A DNA stretch of 21,023 nucleotides from positions 1 through 21,023 of the IMG/VR virus record IMGVR_UViG_3300027659_000260. The stretch is one strand, 5' to 3'. The stretch is from a virus. Below the pieces are notes generated by a model that had not been told where the DNA came from, ran no database searches, and saw only the letters and a program-made list of their open reading frames with translations. Positions 15,871 to 21,023 of the stretch are shown here, piece by piece. The position numbers and the translations under genes are program-made. Position 1 is the stretch's first letter, and every line of letters begins with the position of its first letter.

Positions 15871-15907
15871 AAACCCCCAATATATTAGTTTATAAAGGGG
15901 GTTTTTT
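15871..15907 (+). terminator. Terminator of the 7186-15845 tail block
   Basis: AAACCCCC (15871-15878) pairs with GGGGGTTT (15897-15904) around an 18-nt AT-rich loop. A T tract ends at 15907. On the minus strand the same stem follows the small gene that stops at 15906 and is followed by AATTTT, so it may act in both directions. Confidence 0.8.
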
Positions 15908-15965
15908 ACGCTGATAAGATAAACGCTATTAAAAAGAGGGTAATAATAATTAAAATTGTTTTCAT
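15906..15965 (-). CDS. 19-residue hydrophobic peptide, coupled to the upstream minus-strand gene
   Basis: On the minus strand an ATG at 15965-15963 overlaps the stop of the gene at 15965-16213 as TAATG. The same junction joins the endonuclease, sigma-like and methyltransferase genes. It encodes MKTILIIITLFLIAFILSA and a TAA at 15908-15906. The peptide is a single hydrophobic segment with one Lys near the N-terminus, long enough to cross a membrane. It ends directly at a bidirectional stem-loop. It could be a membrane-active micro-peptide or toxin, an orphan signal peptide, or a chance frame; overlap and terminator position favour a real gene, but conservation is not tested. Confidence 0.4.
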   Translation of the reverse strand: MKTILIIITLFLIAFILSA

Positions 15966-16213
15966 TATAATTTTTTGTTTAAAATATTCATATCAAAAGA
16001 TTCAATTCGTTTAATGTCCTCTAAGGTGCTATCTTTTTCTAAGAATGTCATAACCTTACCACATTCAATATCGGGGTACTTAGATCGTCTTGTGCGTATT
16101 ATAAACGCATTTAATGTTATATCAGTAAAGTGGGCTAACCATAAATCTGATTTTGATTGATATTCTACCCCCTTATATTTACAACGACAACTAGTATGTA
16201 TATTTTTACTCAT
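15965..16213 (-). CDS. Small protein with homing-nuclease-like DNA-binding pattern
   Basis: The 82-residue product contains CRCKYKGVEYQSKSDLWLAHF (key residues C9, C11, Y13, G15, Y18, S20, S22), then ITLNAFIIRTRRSKYPD. The pattern Y-x-G-x-x-Y-x-S-x-S-D, a helix, then an Arg-rich strand recalls the small helix-turn-helix modules (NUMOD1/IENR1-like) attached to homing endonucleases. Here it stands alone without a nuclease domain. Its leader ATATTTATTAGT-ATG is identical over 15 bases to that of the chaperone gene at 19787. It lies on the minus strand inside the tail gene block, together with a 19-aa peptide. A regulator or the remnant of a homing gene is possible. Confidence 0.55.
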   Translation of the reverse strand: MSKNIHTSCRCKYKGVEYQSKSDLWLAHFTDITLNAFIIRTRRSKYPDIECGKVMTFLEKDSTLEDIKRIESFDMNILNKKL

Positions 16214-16294
16214 ACTAATAAATATAAGAATAATAATATAAAAAAAAATTATATTATTTAACTTTTACTAAATATTGATATATTTATTAGTATA

Positions 16295-16371
16295 ACATCC
16301 AAGTTATATTATTGTTGGAATATATATTATTATATAATTAATAATTAACCCCTCTACACTAACTTGGATGT
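16295..16371 (+). repeat. 12-bp perfect inverted repeat interlocked with a terminator
   Basis: ACATCCAAGTTA (16295-16306) is the exact reverse complement of TAACTTGGATGT (16360-16371). The right half lies in the loop of the terminator hairpin whose arms are 16347-16357 and 16375-16386. The order is therefore a, b, a', b': two helices that cannot both form fully, because only 3 nt join a' to b'. This looks like an attenuator-type switch or, at DNA level, a binding site pair. Confidence 0.65.
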
Positions 16372-16395
16372 ATCGTAGTAGGGGTTTTTTATTTT
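16347..16395 (+). terminator. Strong Rho-independent terminator in the non-coding gap
   Basis: AACCCCTCTAC (16347-16357) pairs with GTAG, one bulged T, and AGGGGTT (16375-16386) around a 17-nt loop. TTTTTTATTTT follows. There is no protein gene just upstream on the plus strand, so it would end a short non-coding RNA starting somewhere in the preceding AT-rich sequence. Confidence 0.8.
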
Positions 16396-16402
16396 AACCT
16401 AC

Positions 16403-16492
16403 AAATGGTGTTTCGTTTAAACTTGACGAAGGGGTGATACAAACCTAATAAAATAAAACAATCTTAAATGAGAAAATGGTGTTCTAAACTTG
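16403..16492 (+). repeat. Imperfect direct repeat AAATGGTGTT ... TAAACTTG
   Basis: AAATGGTGTT at 16403-16412 is followed 5 nt later by TAAACTTG (16418-16425). The same two blocks occur at 16474-16483 and 16485-16492 with a 1-nt gap. The copies are about 70 bp apart. In the first copy, TTCGT and ACGAA (16412-16416, 16426-16430) also form a small hairpin with the TAAACTTG in its loop. Confidence 0.5.
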
Positions 16493-16526
16493 TTTCCACT
16501 CTCAGCCCAACTAAAATAGTATTAAT

Positions 16527-16591
16527 GGTGATTATAAGTTATAGATGTTCTTTTGGGGGCCTGGGGGCATTTATAACTTATTTAAATCACC
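16527..16591 (+). ncRNA. Long hairpin with two G5 runs in its loop, candidate structured RNA element
   Basis: GGTGATTATAAGTTATAGAT plus G (16527-16547) pairs with the segment 16568-16591, giving about 20 base pairs: GGTGATT with AATCACC, ATAAGTTATA with TATAACTTAT, and GATG with CATT, with a 3-nt bulge and one G-T pair. The 20-nt loop (16548-16567) contains GGGGGCCTGGGGG. The pairing is far longer than chance allows in 65 nt. G runs of this length could pair with C runs elsewhere or stack. The call as RNA rather than DNA element is inference. Confidence 0.45.
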
Positions 16592-16734
16592 CTCAAAAAT
16601 ATAGATATAAATTAATATTTTTATTAAAGTTATTAATATATAAATTATAATAAAATTAATTAATTAATTCAAATTAAAAATAAATATTATATTACCCAAC
16701 GAATAGTATATTATAATATATCATCCTTATAAAA

Positions 16735-16776
16735 AACTATATATAAAATTAAGTATTTATTAATAAAAATATTATT
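16735..16776 (+). promoter_or_regulatory. Promoter-like leader of the fibre/tip and tape measure genes
   Basis: AACTA at 16735 is followed 16 nt later by AAGTATTTA at 16751, with ATG at 16777, 26 nt after the start of the second element. The match to the leaders at 7146 and 10604 includes the A run before AACTA and the TAATAAAA after TATTTAT. It restarts transcription after the non-coding gap. Confidence 0.5.
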
Positions 16777-17613
16777 ATGGGTAAAATTACATCATACGCA
16801 AGACAACAACACCACGGGGTTAGTAATCCTTTATCAGGAGCAACAGTACCAGTATCCAACGATCACACAGATGGTAGTTGGACTATAACCGATATTTACG
16901 ATAGGGAGTTAATGATTAACACCGGTAATGGTAAATTACAATATAGAGCGGGTAATGATATATATACATTAAGTCCTTCAAGTGGGGATACCGGACAAAC
17001 GGGATCAATTACAATAGATTTACAAAATGTAACAGAAGTATTTTATCCCGCTATAAAATTGATTCCATCAACAATTAATAGTACTAATGCTGCTATTGTT
17101 TGTGATAGTGTTCCAGTTGGTGGGATTTCTTATTCAAAAGTAGATTTTGCCGCTGGTAGTGCTTATGATGGATTACAAATAGGAACATATAGTGGTTTAA
17201 CTTATCCAGATGTTTCTGGACCTTATGCTCAAACATATTACGCAACTATTAATGTAATTACTACTGTTAGTGATCTAATAAGTATATCAGAAATTAATAT
17301 TAACCCATCAAATATTGTTATATCGGTTGATGATGGAACAGATAACGCCACTATTAATATTGAACCAAAATTAATTAAAATAAATGCTATTGAGACATCT
17401 GGAATAGTTACTTTACCAGCAGGTGGGGGAACAGTAACAGTAAATAGTTCAGGTGTTCAAGCTGCTAGTCCTATTTTTATAACCCCCCAATCAGTAATAA
17501 GCTCATCAGATTTCTTTTATGTAGATAATAAAATAAATAGTACATCTTTTGATATAACAAGTATTAACACACTTGGTAGCGCAGTAGATGTCGCTTGGTA
17601 TATCCTTAATTAA
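16777..17613 (+). CDS. Fibre or tail-tip protein with lectin-like C-terminus
   Basis: The 278-residue product begins MGKITSYARQQHHGVSNP and has a HTDGSWTITDIYDRELMIN segment (31-49) typical of fibre proteins, with a collagen-like GDTGQTGS near 70. The last 70 residues (VTVNSSGVQAASPIFITPQS, then FFYVDNKINSTSFDITSINT and AVDVAWYILN) match a C-terminal tip seen in many short tail fibres of Bacteroidota phages. There G-x-V-x-V-x-x-S-x-V, SxIxxTPQ, TSFxI and a final W-x-I mark a beta-sandwich. The tip probably binds host surface glycans. The gene starts a transcript after the non-coding gap, and its end is close to the tape measure gene. Confidence 0.65.
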   Translation: MGKITSYARQQHHGVSNPLSGATVPVSNDHTDGSWTITDIYDRELMINTGNGKLQYRAGNDIYTLSPSSGDTGQTGSITIDLQNVTEVFYPAIKLIPSTINSTNAAIVCDSVPVGGISYSKVDFAAGSAYDGLQIGTYSGLTYPDVSGPYAQTYYATINVITTVSDLISISEININPSNIVISVDDGTDNATINIEPKLIKINAIETSGIVTLPAGGGTVTVNSSGVQAASPIFITPQSVISSSDFFYVDNKINSTSFDITSINTLGSAVDVAWYILN

Positions 17614-17626
17614 ACACCCCAACGAA

Positions 17627-19762
17627 ATGGCAAAAACAGTAGATATTAATTTAATTATTAATACAGCGGGATCTGAAAAAACATTAGATCAGGCTAAGCA
17701 AAATTTATCAGATATTAATGGTATAATAACTAAATTAGGTACTAATAGTGAAACTGCGTTAGGTCAAAAATTAAATAACGCATTAGAAGAAACTAGTAAA
17801 AATGTAGTTAAATTAACAAATGAATTACAAGGTACTGGTGACGAATTAGAATCATCCTTTAATAAAGGTAAAAATGCTGCGGAGGGATTTTCTCAAACAT
17901 CAATTACATCATTAGGTAAATTAAGAAAAGAATTAGCGACTTTAAATAATGACTTAGGAGCGGTTGAAAAAGGATCAAAAGACTTTGAGTTACTAACTAG
18001 TAAAATAAAGGCAACAGAACAAGCAATTAGACGAAGTGAAGGTGCTTTTGGTGATGCGTCTGATAAGTTAAAGACATTAAGTGGAAGTGGGGTTGAAAAA
18101 GCTAATAGTTCATTCGCTTTATTAAAGGAGGGTATTGCTAATTTAGATTTTGGTAAATTTAAAATAGGACTTCAAGGAGTAGCAGGTAGTTTTAAAGCGT
18201 TAGGTACTGCGATTATATCATCGGGTATTGGAGCGTTAGCGTTAGCAATAACTTACGTTATAGCAAATTTTGACGAGTTAAGTAAATCGGGGGGTATTGT
18301 AGGTACTGTATTAAACGCTATTGGTGATTACGTTAAATTTGTTATTAATGGTTTTGAACAATTAGCCGATAAATTAGGTATTATTAATTTAGAAGAACAA
18401 AGAGCGGATGAGGCTAGACAAGCTAGAACTAAAAAATTTATTGATGATGAACAAAATAAGAAAGCGGCGGTAGCAGATAGATTCAATAAAGAAATAGCTT
18501 TATTAAAAGCCGCTGGTAAAGATACAGATGAGTTAGAAATAAAATCATTAAAGGCACAAAAAGCTGTTGTTGATAGTCAATTAGCGAGAATAAAGGCTTT
18601 TCAAGAGACAACATCAATGTTTGACTCTATATTATCCCCCCTAATTAAAAAATTAACTAAGGAACAAGAGGACGCAGCACAAGCAATAGCGGTTAAAGAG
18701 GCGGAGGTTGGTAAAAAACGAAGTGATAATGAAGTAAAAAGACAACAAGAATTAAAGGATTTAAAATTAAAATATACTGAGGAAACATTACAACAACAAT
18801 TAGTTAGGGAGGAAAAAGCTGAATTAGAAAAAGCTCAAAAATTGGGGGCCTCGGAAGCTGTTTTACAATCTATTAGAGATAGTTTTTCAAAGAAACGACA
18901 AGAGGATTTATTAAAACAAGCTAATGAAGAATTAGATGCTAATGCGGCTGCCGATAAATTACAACAAGAGGAATTTGATAAAAGACAAAAGGAGGGTAGG
19001 GACGCAAGAAATAAACGAACATTAGCCGCTAATAAAAGTTTAAATGAACAAATAGCTTTACAAAATCAAGAAGCATTAGATGCCGCTAATTTAAAATTAT
19101 TAGAAGATCCAACGTCAATAAACGCTCAAATTGAATTTGCTAAAACACAACGAGATATATTATTAGAAAATACTGAATTAACCGAAGTTGAAAGACAAAA
19201 AATTATTAATGATAGTGAGGATAAAATTAACGCTTTAAAACAACAAAAAATACAACAAGGGTTTGATATAGCAAAAGCCGGATTAAACGCTTTAAGTTCA
19301 TTAAATGATTTAGTTAATAATTTAGAATCAAGACGATTGAAGAAGGGTGAAAAATTAAGTATTGAAATTCAAAAAAAACAATTTAATAGGGGTAAAGCAT
19401 TAGCAATTGCTAGTACAGGTATTAATACGGCAGAAGCAATAGTTAAATCATTAGCAACCCCTGGTGGTCCTGCCGGTGTAGCGTTATCAATATTTGCGGG
19501 TATAACAGGAGCCGCTAGTATAGGGTCAATATTAGCTAAACAATTTAATCCCGATAGTCCTGCCGCAAGTGGTGGTGATGTTCCTAGTGTTGGCACCCCC
19601 AATTTAGGTGGTGATCAAACATTCGCACCAGCAGCATCAATCGCTAATCAACAAATTGGTGCTATTGATCAAAATGGTTTTAAAGTATTTGTAACTGAAA
19701 CTGATATTACAAGTGTAATAAATAAAGTTGATGTTATTGAATCCCAAAGTAAATTCGGTTAA
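17627..19762 (+). CDS. Tape measure protein
   Basis: The 711-residue product (from ATG 17627) shows the standard plan: a helical start (TLDQAKQNLSDINGIITKL), long Lys/Glu/Gln-rich coiled-coil regions (about residues 250-570), and hydrophobic segments at about 193-215 (AIISSGIGALALAITYVI) and 588-640 (KALAIASTGINTAEAIVKSL, GGPAGVALSIFAGITGAASIG). The hydrophobic parts are thought to enter the host membrane during DNA ejection. Tape length sets tail length at about 1.5 angstrom per residue, so a tail near 100 nm is expected. ATG 17588 would overlap the fibre gene by 26 bp and add 13 residues; I prefer 17627, which gives MAKTVDINLIINTAGSEKTL, with a 13-bp gap. Confidence 0.9.
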   Translation: MAKTVDINLIINTAGSEKTLDQAKQNLSDINGIITKLGTNSETALGQKLNNALEETSKNVVKLTNELQGTGDELESSFNKGKNAAEGFSQTSITSLGKLRKELATLNNDLGAVEKGSKDFELLTSKIKATEQAIRRSEGAFGDASDKLKTLSGSGVEKANSSFALLKEGIANLDFGKFKIGLQGVAGSFKALGTAIISSGIGALALAITYVIANFDELSKSGGIVGTVLNAIGDYVKFVINGFEQLADKLGIINLEEQRADEARQARTKKFIDDEQNKKAAVADRFNKEIALLKAAGKDTDELEIKSLKAQKAVVDSQLARIKAFQETTSMFDSILSPLIKKLTKEQEDAAQAIAVKEAEVGKKRSDNEVKRQQELKDLKLKYTEETLQQQLVREEKAELEKAQKLGASEAVLQSIRDSFSKKRQEDLLKQANEELDANAAADKLQQEEFDKRQKEGRDARNKRTLAANKSLNEQIALQNQEALDAANLKLLEDPTSINAQIEFAKTQRDILLENTELTEVERQKIINDSEDKINALKQQKIQQGFDIAKAGLNALSSLNDLVNNLESRRLKKGEKLSIEIQKKQFNRGKALAIASTGINTAEAIVKSLATPGGPAGVALSIFAGITGAASIGSILAKQFNPDSPAASGGDVPSVGTPNLGGDQTFAPAASIANQQIGAIDQNGFKVFVTETDITSVINKVDVIESQSKFG

Positions 19763-19786
19763 GATAAGTTAATAATATTTATTAGT

Positions 19787-20395
19787 ATGGAAAAAATAAA
19801 ATTAGTAATACCTGAAAGTTGGGATGACCTAAAATTATCTCAATATATTGAATTTATAACGACCGATTTTGAATTATTAAGTGATATTAATAAAATGTTT
19901 AGGGTTGTGTCAATAATGTGTGATATTGACGAAGCGGATATTAATAAAATGAATCTTGAACAAATTAATATGATAATATCCGAATTAGATTGGGTATATA
20001 TCAAACCAAAATACGAATTTGCTAGAATAGTAACTATTGATAATATTAAATACGGATCAATACCTAATTTTAATAATATAAAGGTTGGGGAGTGGATTGA
20101 TATTGAAAATTATATTAAAGATTTTAAAAAAAATATTCATAAAATATTAGCTATTATATATAGACCTATTACCGAATATCATACTGAGTATGTTTATAAA
20201 ATAGAAGATTACGATTCAAATACATTATCCCAACGATCTGACTTATTTTTAGAAAAATTTAAAGTTATTGATGCTATAAATTCATCAGTTTTTTTTTGGA
20301 ATTTCGTAGAGGCATACTTGGCAAATACAACGCTTTATTTGGAGGCTTTGAAGATGGAGACGGAAGTAGATTTAAAGATGATTATGAAGGATTAA
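19787..20395 (+). CDS. Tail assembly chaperone, 0-frame product (G-like)
   Basis: The 202-residue product (IPESWDDLKLSQYIEFI, then DINKMFRVVSIMCDIDEADI) resembles tail assembly chaperones of Bacteroidota siphophages: a Trp- and Leu-rich start, a helical core (MNLEQINMIISELDWV), and a hydrophobic helix near 165-190. It sits directly after the tape measure gene, whereas in lambda the chaperone pair precedes it. After the T run at 20289-20297 the 0-frame third codon positions turn G-rich (ttg, gag, aag, acg), unlike this genome. The -1 frame there looks normal. The C-terminal 32 residues after the run may therefore not be under normal coding selection. Confidence 0.75.
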   Translation: MEKIKLVIPESWDDLKLSQYIEFITTDFELLSDINKMFRVVSIMCDIDEADINKMNLEQINMIISELDWVYIKPKYEFARIVTIDNIKYGSIPNFNNIKVGEWIDIENYIKDFKKNIHKILAIIYRPITEYHTEYVYKIEDYDSNTLSQRSDLFLEKFKVIDAINSSVFFWNFVEAYLANTTLYLEALKMETEVDLKMIMKD

Positions 20396-20571
20396 GTAAA
20401 AAAGAAATAATAGAGTTAAAAAAAATAGAAGAACAAGAAAAAACATTTCAGTGGTATTCATTTATTTATGCGTTAGCGGATGGTGATATAACTAAATTTG
20501 ATAAAATAATTGATTTAAATTTCATTATGTGTCTAAATCATTTATCATTTAAAAAAACATTTAAAAAATGA
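20272..20571 (+). CDS. Tail assembly chaperone, -1 frame extension (GT-like fusion product)
   Basis: This frame has no ATG start of its own; it is open from 20272 to the stop at 20569-20571 and overlaps the 0-frame gene in the -1 frame. A ribosome slipping back one base at T-TTT-TTT (20290-20296) would make a 261-residue fusion: 170 residues of the chaperone plus 91 more. The added part contains EGLSKKEIIELKKIEEQEKT and FQWYSFIYALADGDITKFDK, then LNFIMCLNHLSF. The W-Y-x-x-I-Y-x-LA-x-GDI-TKF pattern is typical of the C-terminal half of such fused chaperones. T-TTA-AAG at 20371-20377 is a second in-phase slippery heptamer and also gives 261 residues. The fusion start at 19787 is inferred. Confidence 0.65.
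   Translation, partial: CYKFISFFLEFRRGILGKYNALFGGFEDGDGSRFKDDYEGLSKKEIIELKKIEEQEKTFQWYSFIYALADGDITKFDKIIDLNFIMCLNHLSFKKTFKK
20290..20296 (+). promoter_or_regulatory. Candidate -1 frameshift site T-TTT-TTT in a T9 run
   Basis: T at 20290 with 0-frame codons TTT (20291-20293) and TTT (20294-20296) forms an X-XXY-YYZ slippery heptamer within a run of nine T (20289-20297). It lies in the only stretch (20272-20395) where the 0 and -1 frames are both open. Codon composition switches to the -1 frame directly after it. A single-base sequencing error in the homopolymer would give the same picture. Confidence 0.55.
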
Positions 20572-21014
20572 AAGTAAGCGAAAGAGGTATTGACCTTATA
20601 AAAAAATACGAGGGATGTAAATTAAATAGTTATCTCTGCCCCTCAAATATCCCAACGATTGGATTTGGTAATACATACTACTTAGATGGAACAAAAGTGG
20701 AGTTAGGTCAAAAGATCACACAACAACAAGCCGATAAATTATTATTATCCACATTAACTAAATTTGAAAAAGATGTTTGGTCAGTTATTAAACAATCGGT
20801 AAATCAACGAATGTTTGACTCATTAGTATCATTTACATATAATGTTGGGTTAGGTAATTTAAAGTCCTCTACGCTCTTAAAAAAGGTTAATAAAGATATT
20901 AACGACCCCACCATTAAAGATGAATTTTTAAAATGGAATAAAAGTAAAGGTAGGGTATTAAACGGACTTTCTAAAAGAAGAAATGACGAATGGTTACTTT
21001 ATAGTTCAAAATAA
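20568..21014 (+). CDS. Endolysin, GH24 lysozyme (E-C-T type)
   Basis: The 148-residue product matches the T4-lysozyme-like GH24 (muramidase) family in length. The catalytic region YEGCKLNSYLCPSNIPTIGF places Glu15, Cys24 and Thr30 at the spacing E-8-(D/C)-5-T known for this family; Cys replaces the Asp of T4 lysozyme, a known variant. Later family patterns are MFDSLVSFTYNVGLGNLKSS (about 82-101) and GLSKRRNDEWLL near the C-terminus, matching the usual G-L-x-x-R-R-x-x-E. It cuts peptidoglycan between MurNAc and GlcNAc for lysis. There is no signal peptide, so export needs a holin or similar. It overlaps the chaperone gene by ATGA. A holin candidate is not seen next to it. Confidence 0.92.
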   Translation: MKVSERGIDLIKKYEGCKLNSYLCPSNIPTIGFGNTYYLDGTKVELGQKITQQQADKLLLSTLTKFEKDVWSVIKQSVNQRMFDSLVSFTYNVGLGNLKSSTLLKKVNKDINDPTIKDEFLKWNKSKGRVLNGLSKRRNDEWLLYSSK

Positions 21015-21023
21015 ATTTATTCA

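Larger units (their letters stand above)
16214..16776 (+). other. 563-bp gap without a convincing protein gene, rich in RNA-like structure
   Basis: The gap lies between the minus-strand pair and the fibre/tip gene. It holds a 12-bp inverted repeat interlocked with a terminator (16295-16395), an imperfect direct repeat (16403-16492), a long hairpin with a G-run loop (16527-16591) and a promoter-like leader (16735-16776). The centre is richer in G and C than the AT-rich flanks, as structured RNAs often are in AT-rich genomes. A 60-codon frame at 16468-16650 is discussed under rejected items. 16214-16290 and 16600-16730 show only AT-rich sequence. Confidence 0.55.

Noticed and set aside
15975-16160. 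Plus-strand frame opposite the small minus-strand gene
   Set aside because: The minus frame has a conserved-looking leader and a DNA-binding-like pattern; the plus frame has neither.
16468-16650. 60-codon plus-strand frame in the non-coding gap
   Set aside because: It spans the long hairpin at 16527-16591, whose base pairing explains the sequence better. The product shows no recognisable pattern and no promoter-like leader at the usual distance. It is not excluded, as the C-terminal half is hydrophobic and could form a membrane segment.
17588-17626. Upstream start of the tape measure gene
   Set aside because: It would overlap the fibre gene by 26 bp and add an untypical 13-residue extension; ATG 17627 gives the usual spacing and N-terminus.
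19369-19602. Minus-strand frame inside the tape measure gene
   Set aside because: It overlaps the conserved hydrophobic C-terminal region of the tape measure protein and is a shadow.
1-21023. CRISPR array, tRNA genes, insertion sequence or diversity-generating retroelement
   Set aside because: No spaced palindromic repeat array, no cloverleaf, no transposase and no reverse transcriptase could be seen in any frame.

Overview
The window is a block of a tailed (siphovirus-like) bacteriophage genome whose host is probably a member of the Bacteroidota, most likely a Flavobacteriia-type bacterium. The DNA is strongly AT-rich. Almost no start codon has a Shine-Dalgarno sequence; starts instead follow A/T-rich leaders. 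One secreted protein has a signal peptide of the type cleaved just before Gln. Several structural genes (DUF6712-like adaptor, HK97 gp10-like protein, tail-completion-like domain, lectin/fibre tips) resemble families I know from Bacteroidota phages. All family calls come from reading motifs; no database search was possible.

Layout. 1-126: tail end of a GIY-YIG/NUMOD3 homing endonuclease. 151-1390: a three-gene membrane/envelope cassette (two membrane proteins and one secreted protein) bracketed by two copies of a 47-bp terminator-plus-promoter repeat; it looks like a moron. 1403-2060: a 39-aa basic protein overlapping a head-tail adaptor gene. 2068-2556, minus strand: a small PD-(D/E)XK-type nuclease. 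2635-5525: an operon of GIY-YIG endonuclease, sigma-like factor, orphan DNA methyltransferase and three small proteins. 5550-7143: terminase small and large subunits. 7186-15845: tail and fibre genes, including an 1138-aa protein and a 993-aa protein ending in a probable seven-bladed beta-propeller. 15847-16776: a non-structural island with tandem hairpins, two minus-strand genes (one only 19 aa) and a 563-bp gap rich in RNA-like structure. 16777-21014: fibre/tip protein, tape measure protein, a tail assembly chaperone with a -1 frameshift, and a GH24 endolysin.

How it works together. TerS/TerL package DNA. The tape measure and its frameshifted chaperone build the tail tube, and the large beta-rich proteins form the tail tip and receptor-binding apparatus. 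The lysozyme degrades the wall at the end of infection. The sigma-like factor may direct transcription from a recurring leader motif (AACTA, 16 nt later AAGTATTTA, then 24-26 nt to ATG) found before the long tail genes. Portal, capsid and replication genes are not in this window.

The most unusual parts are the repeat-bounded moron-like cassette, the structured 16.2-16.8 kb gap (a 12-bp perfect inverted repeat that interlocks with a terminator, and a long hairpin with a G-run loop), the phage promoter motif, and the frameshift at a T9 run.
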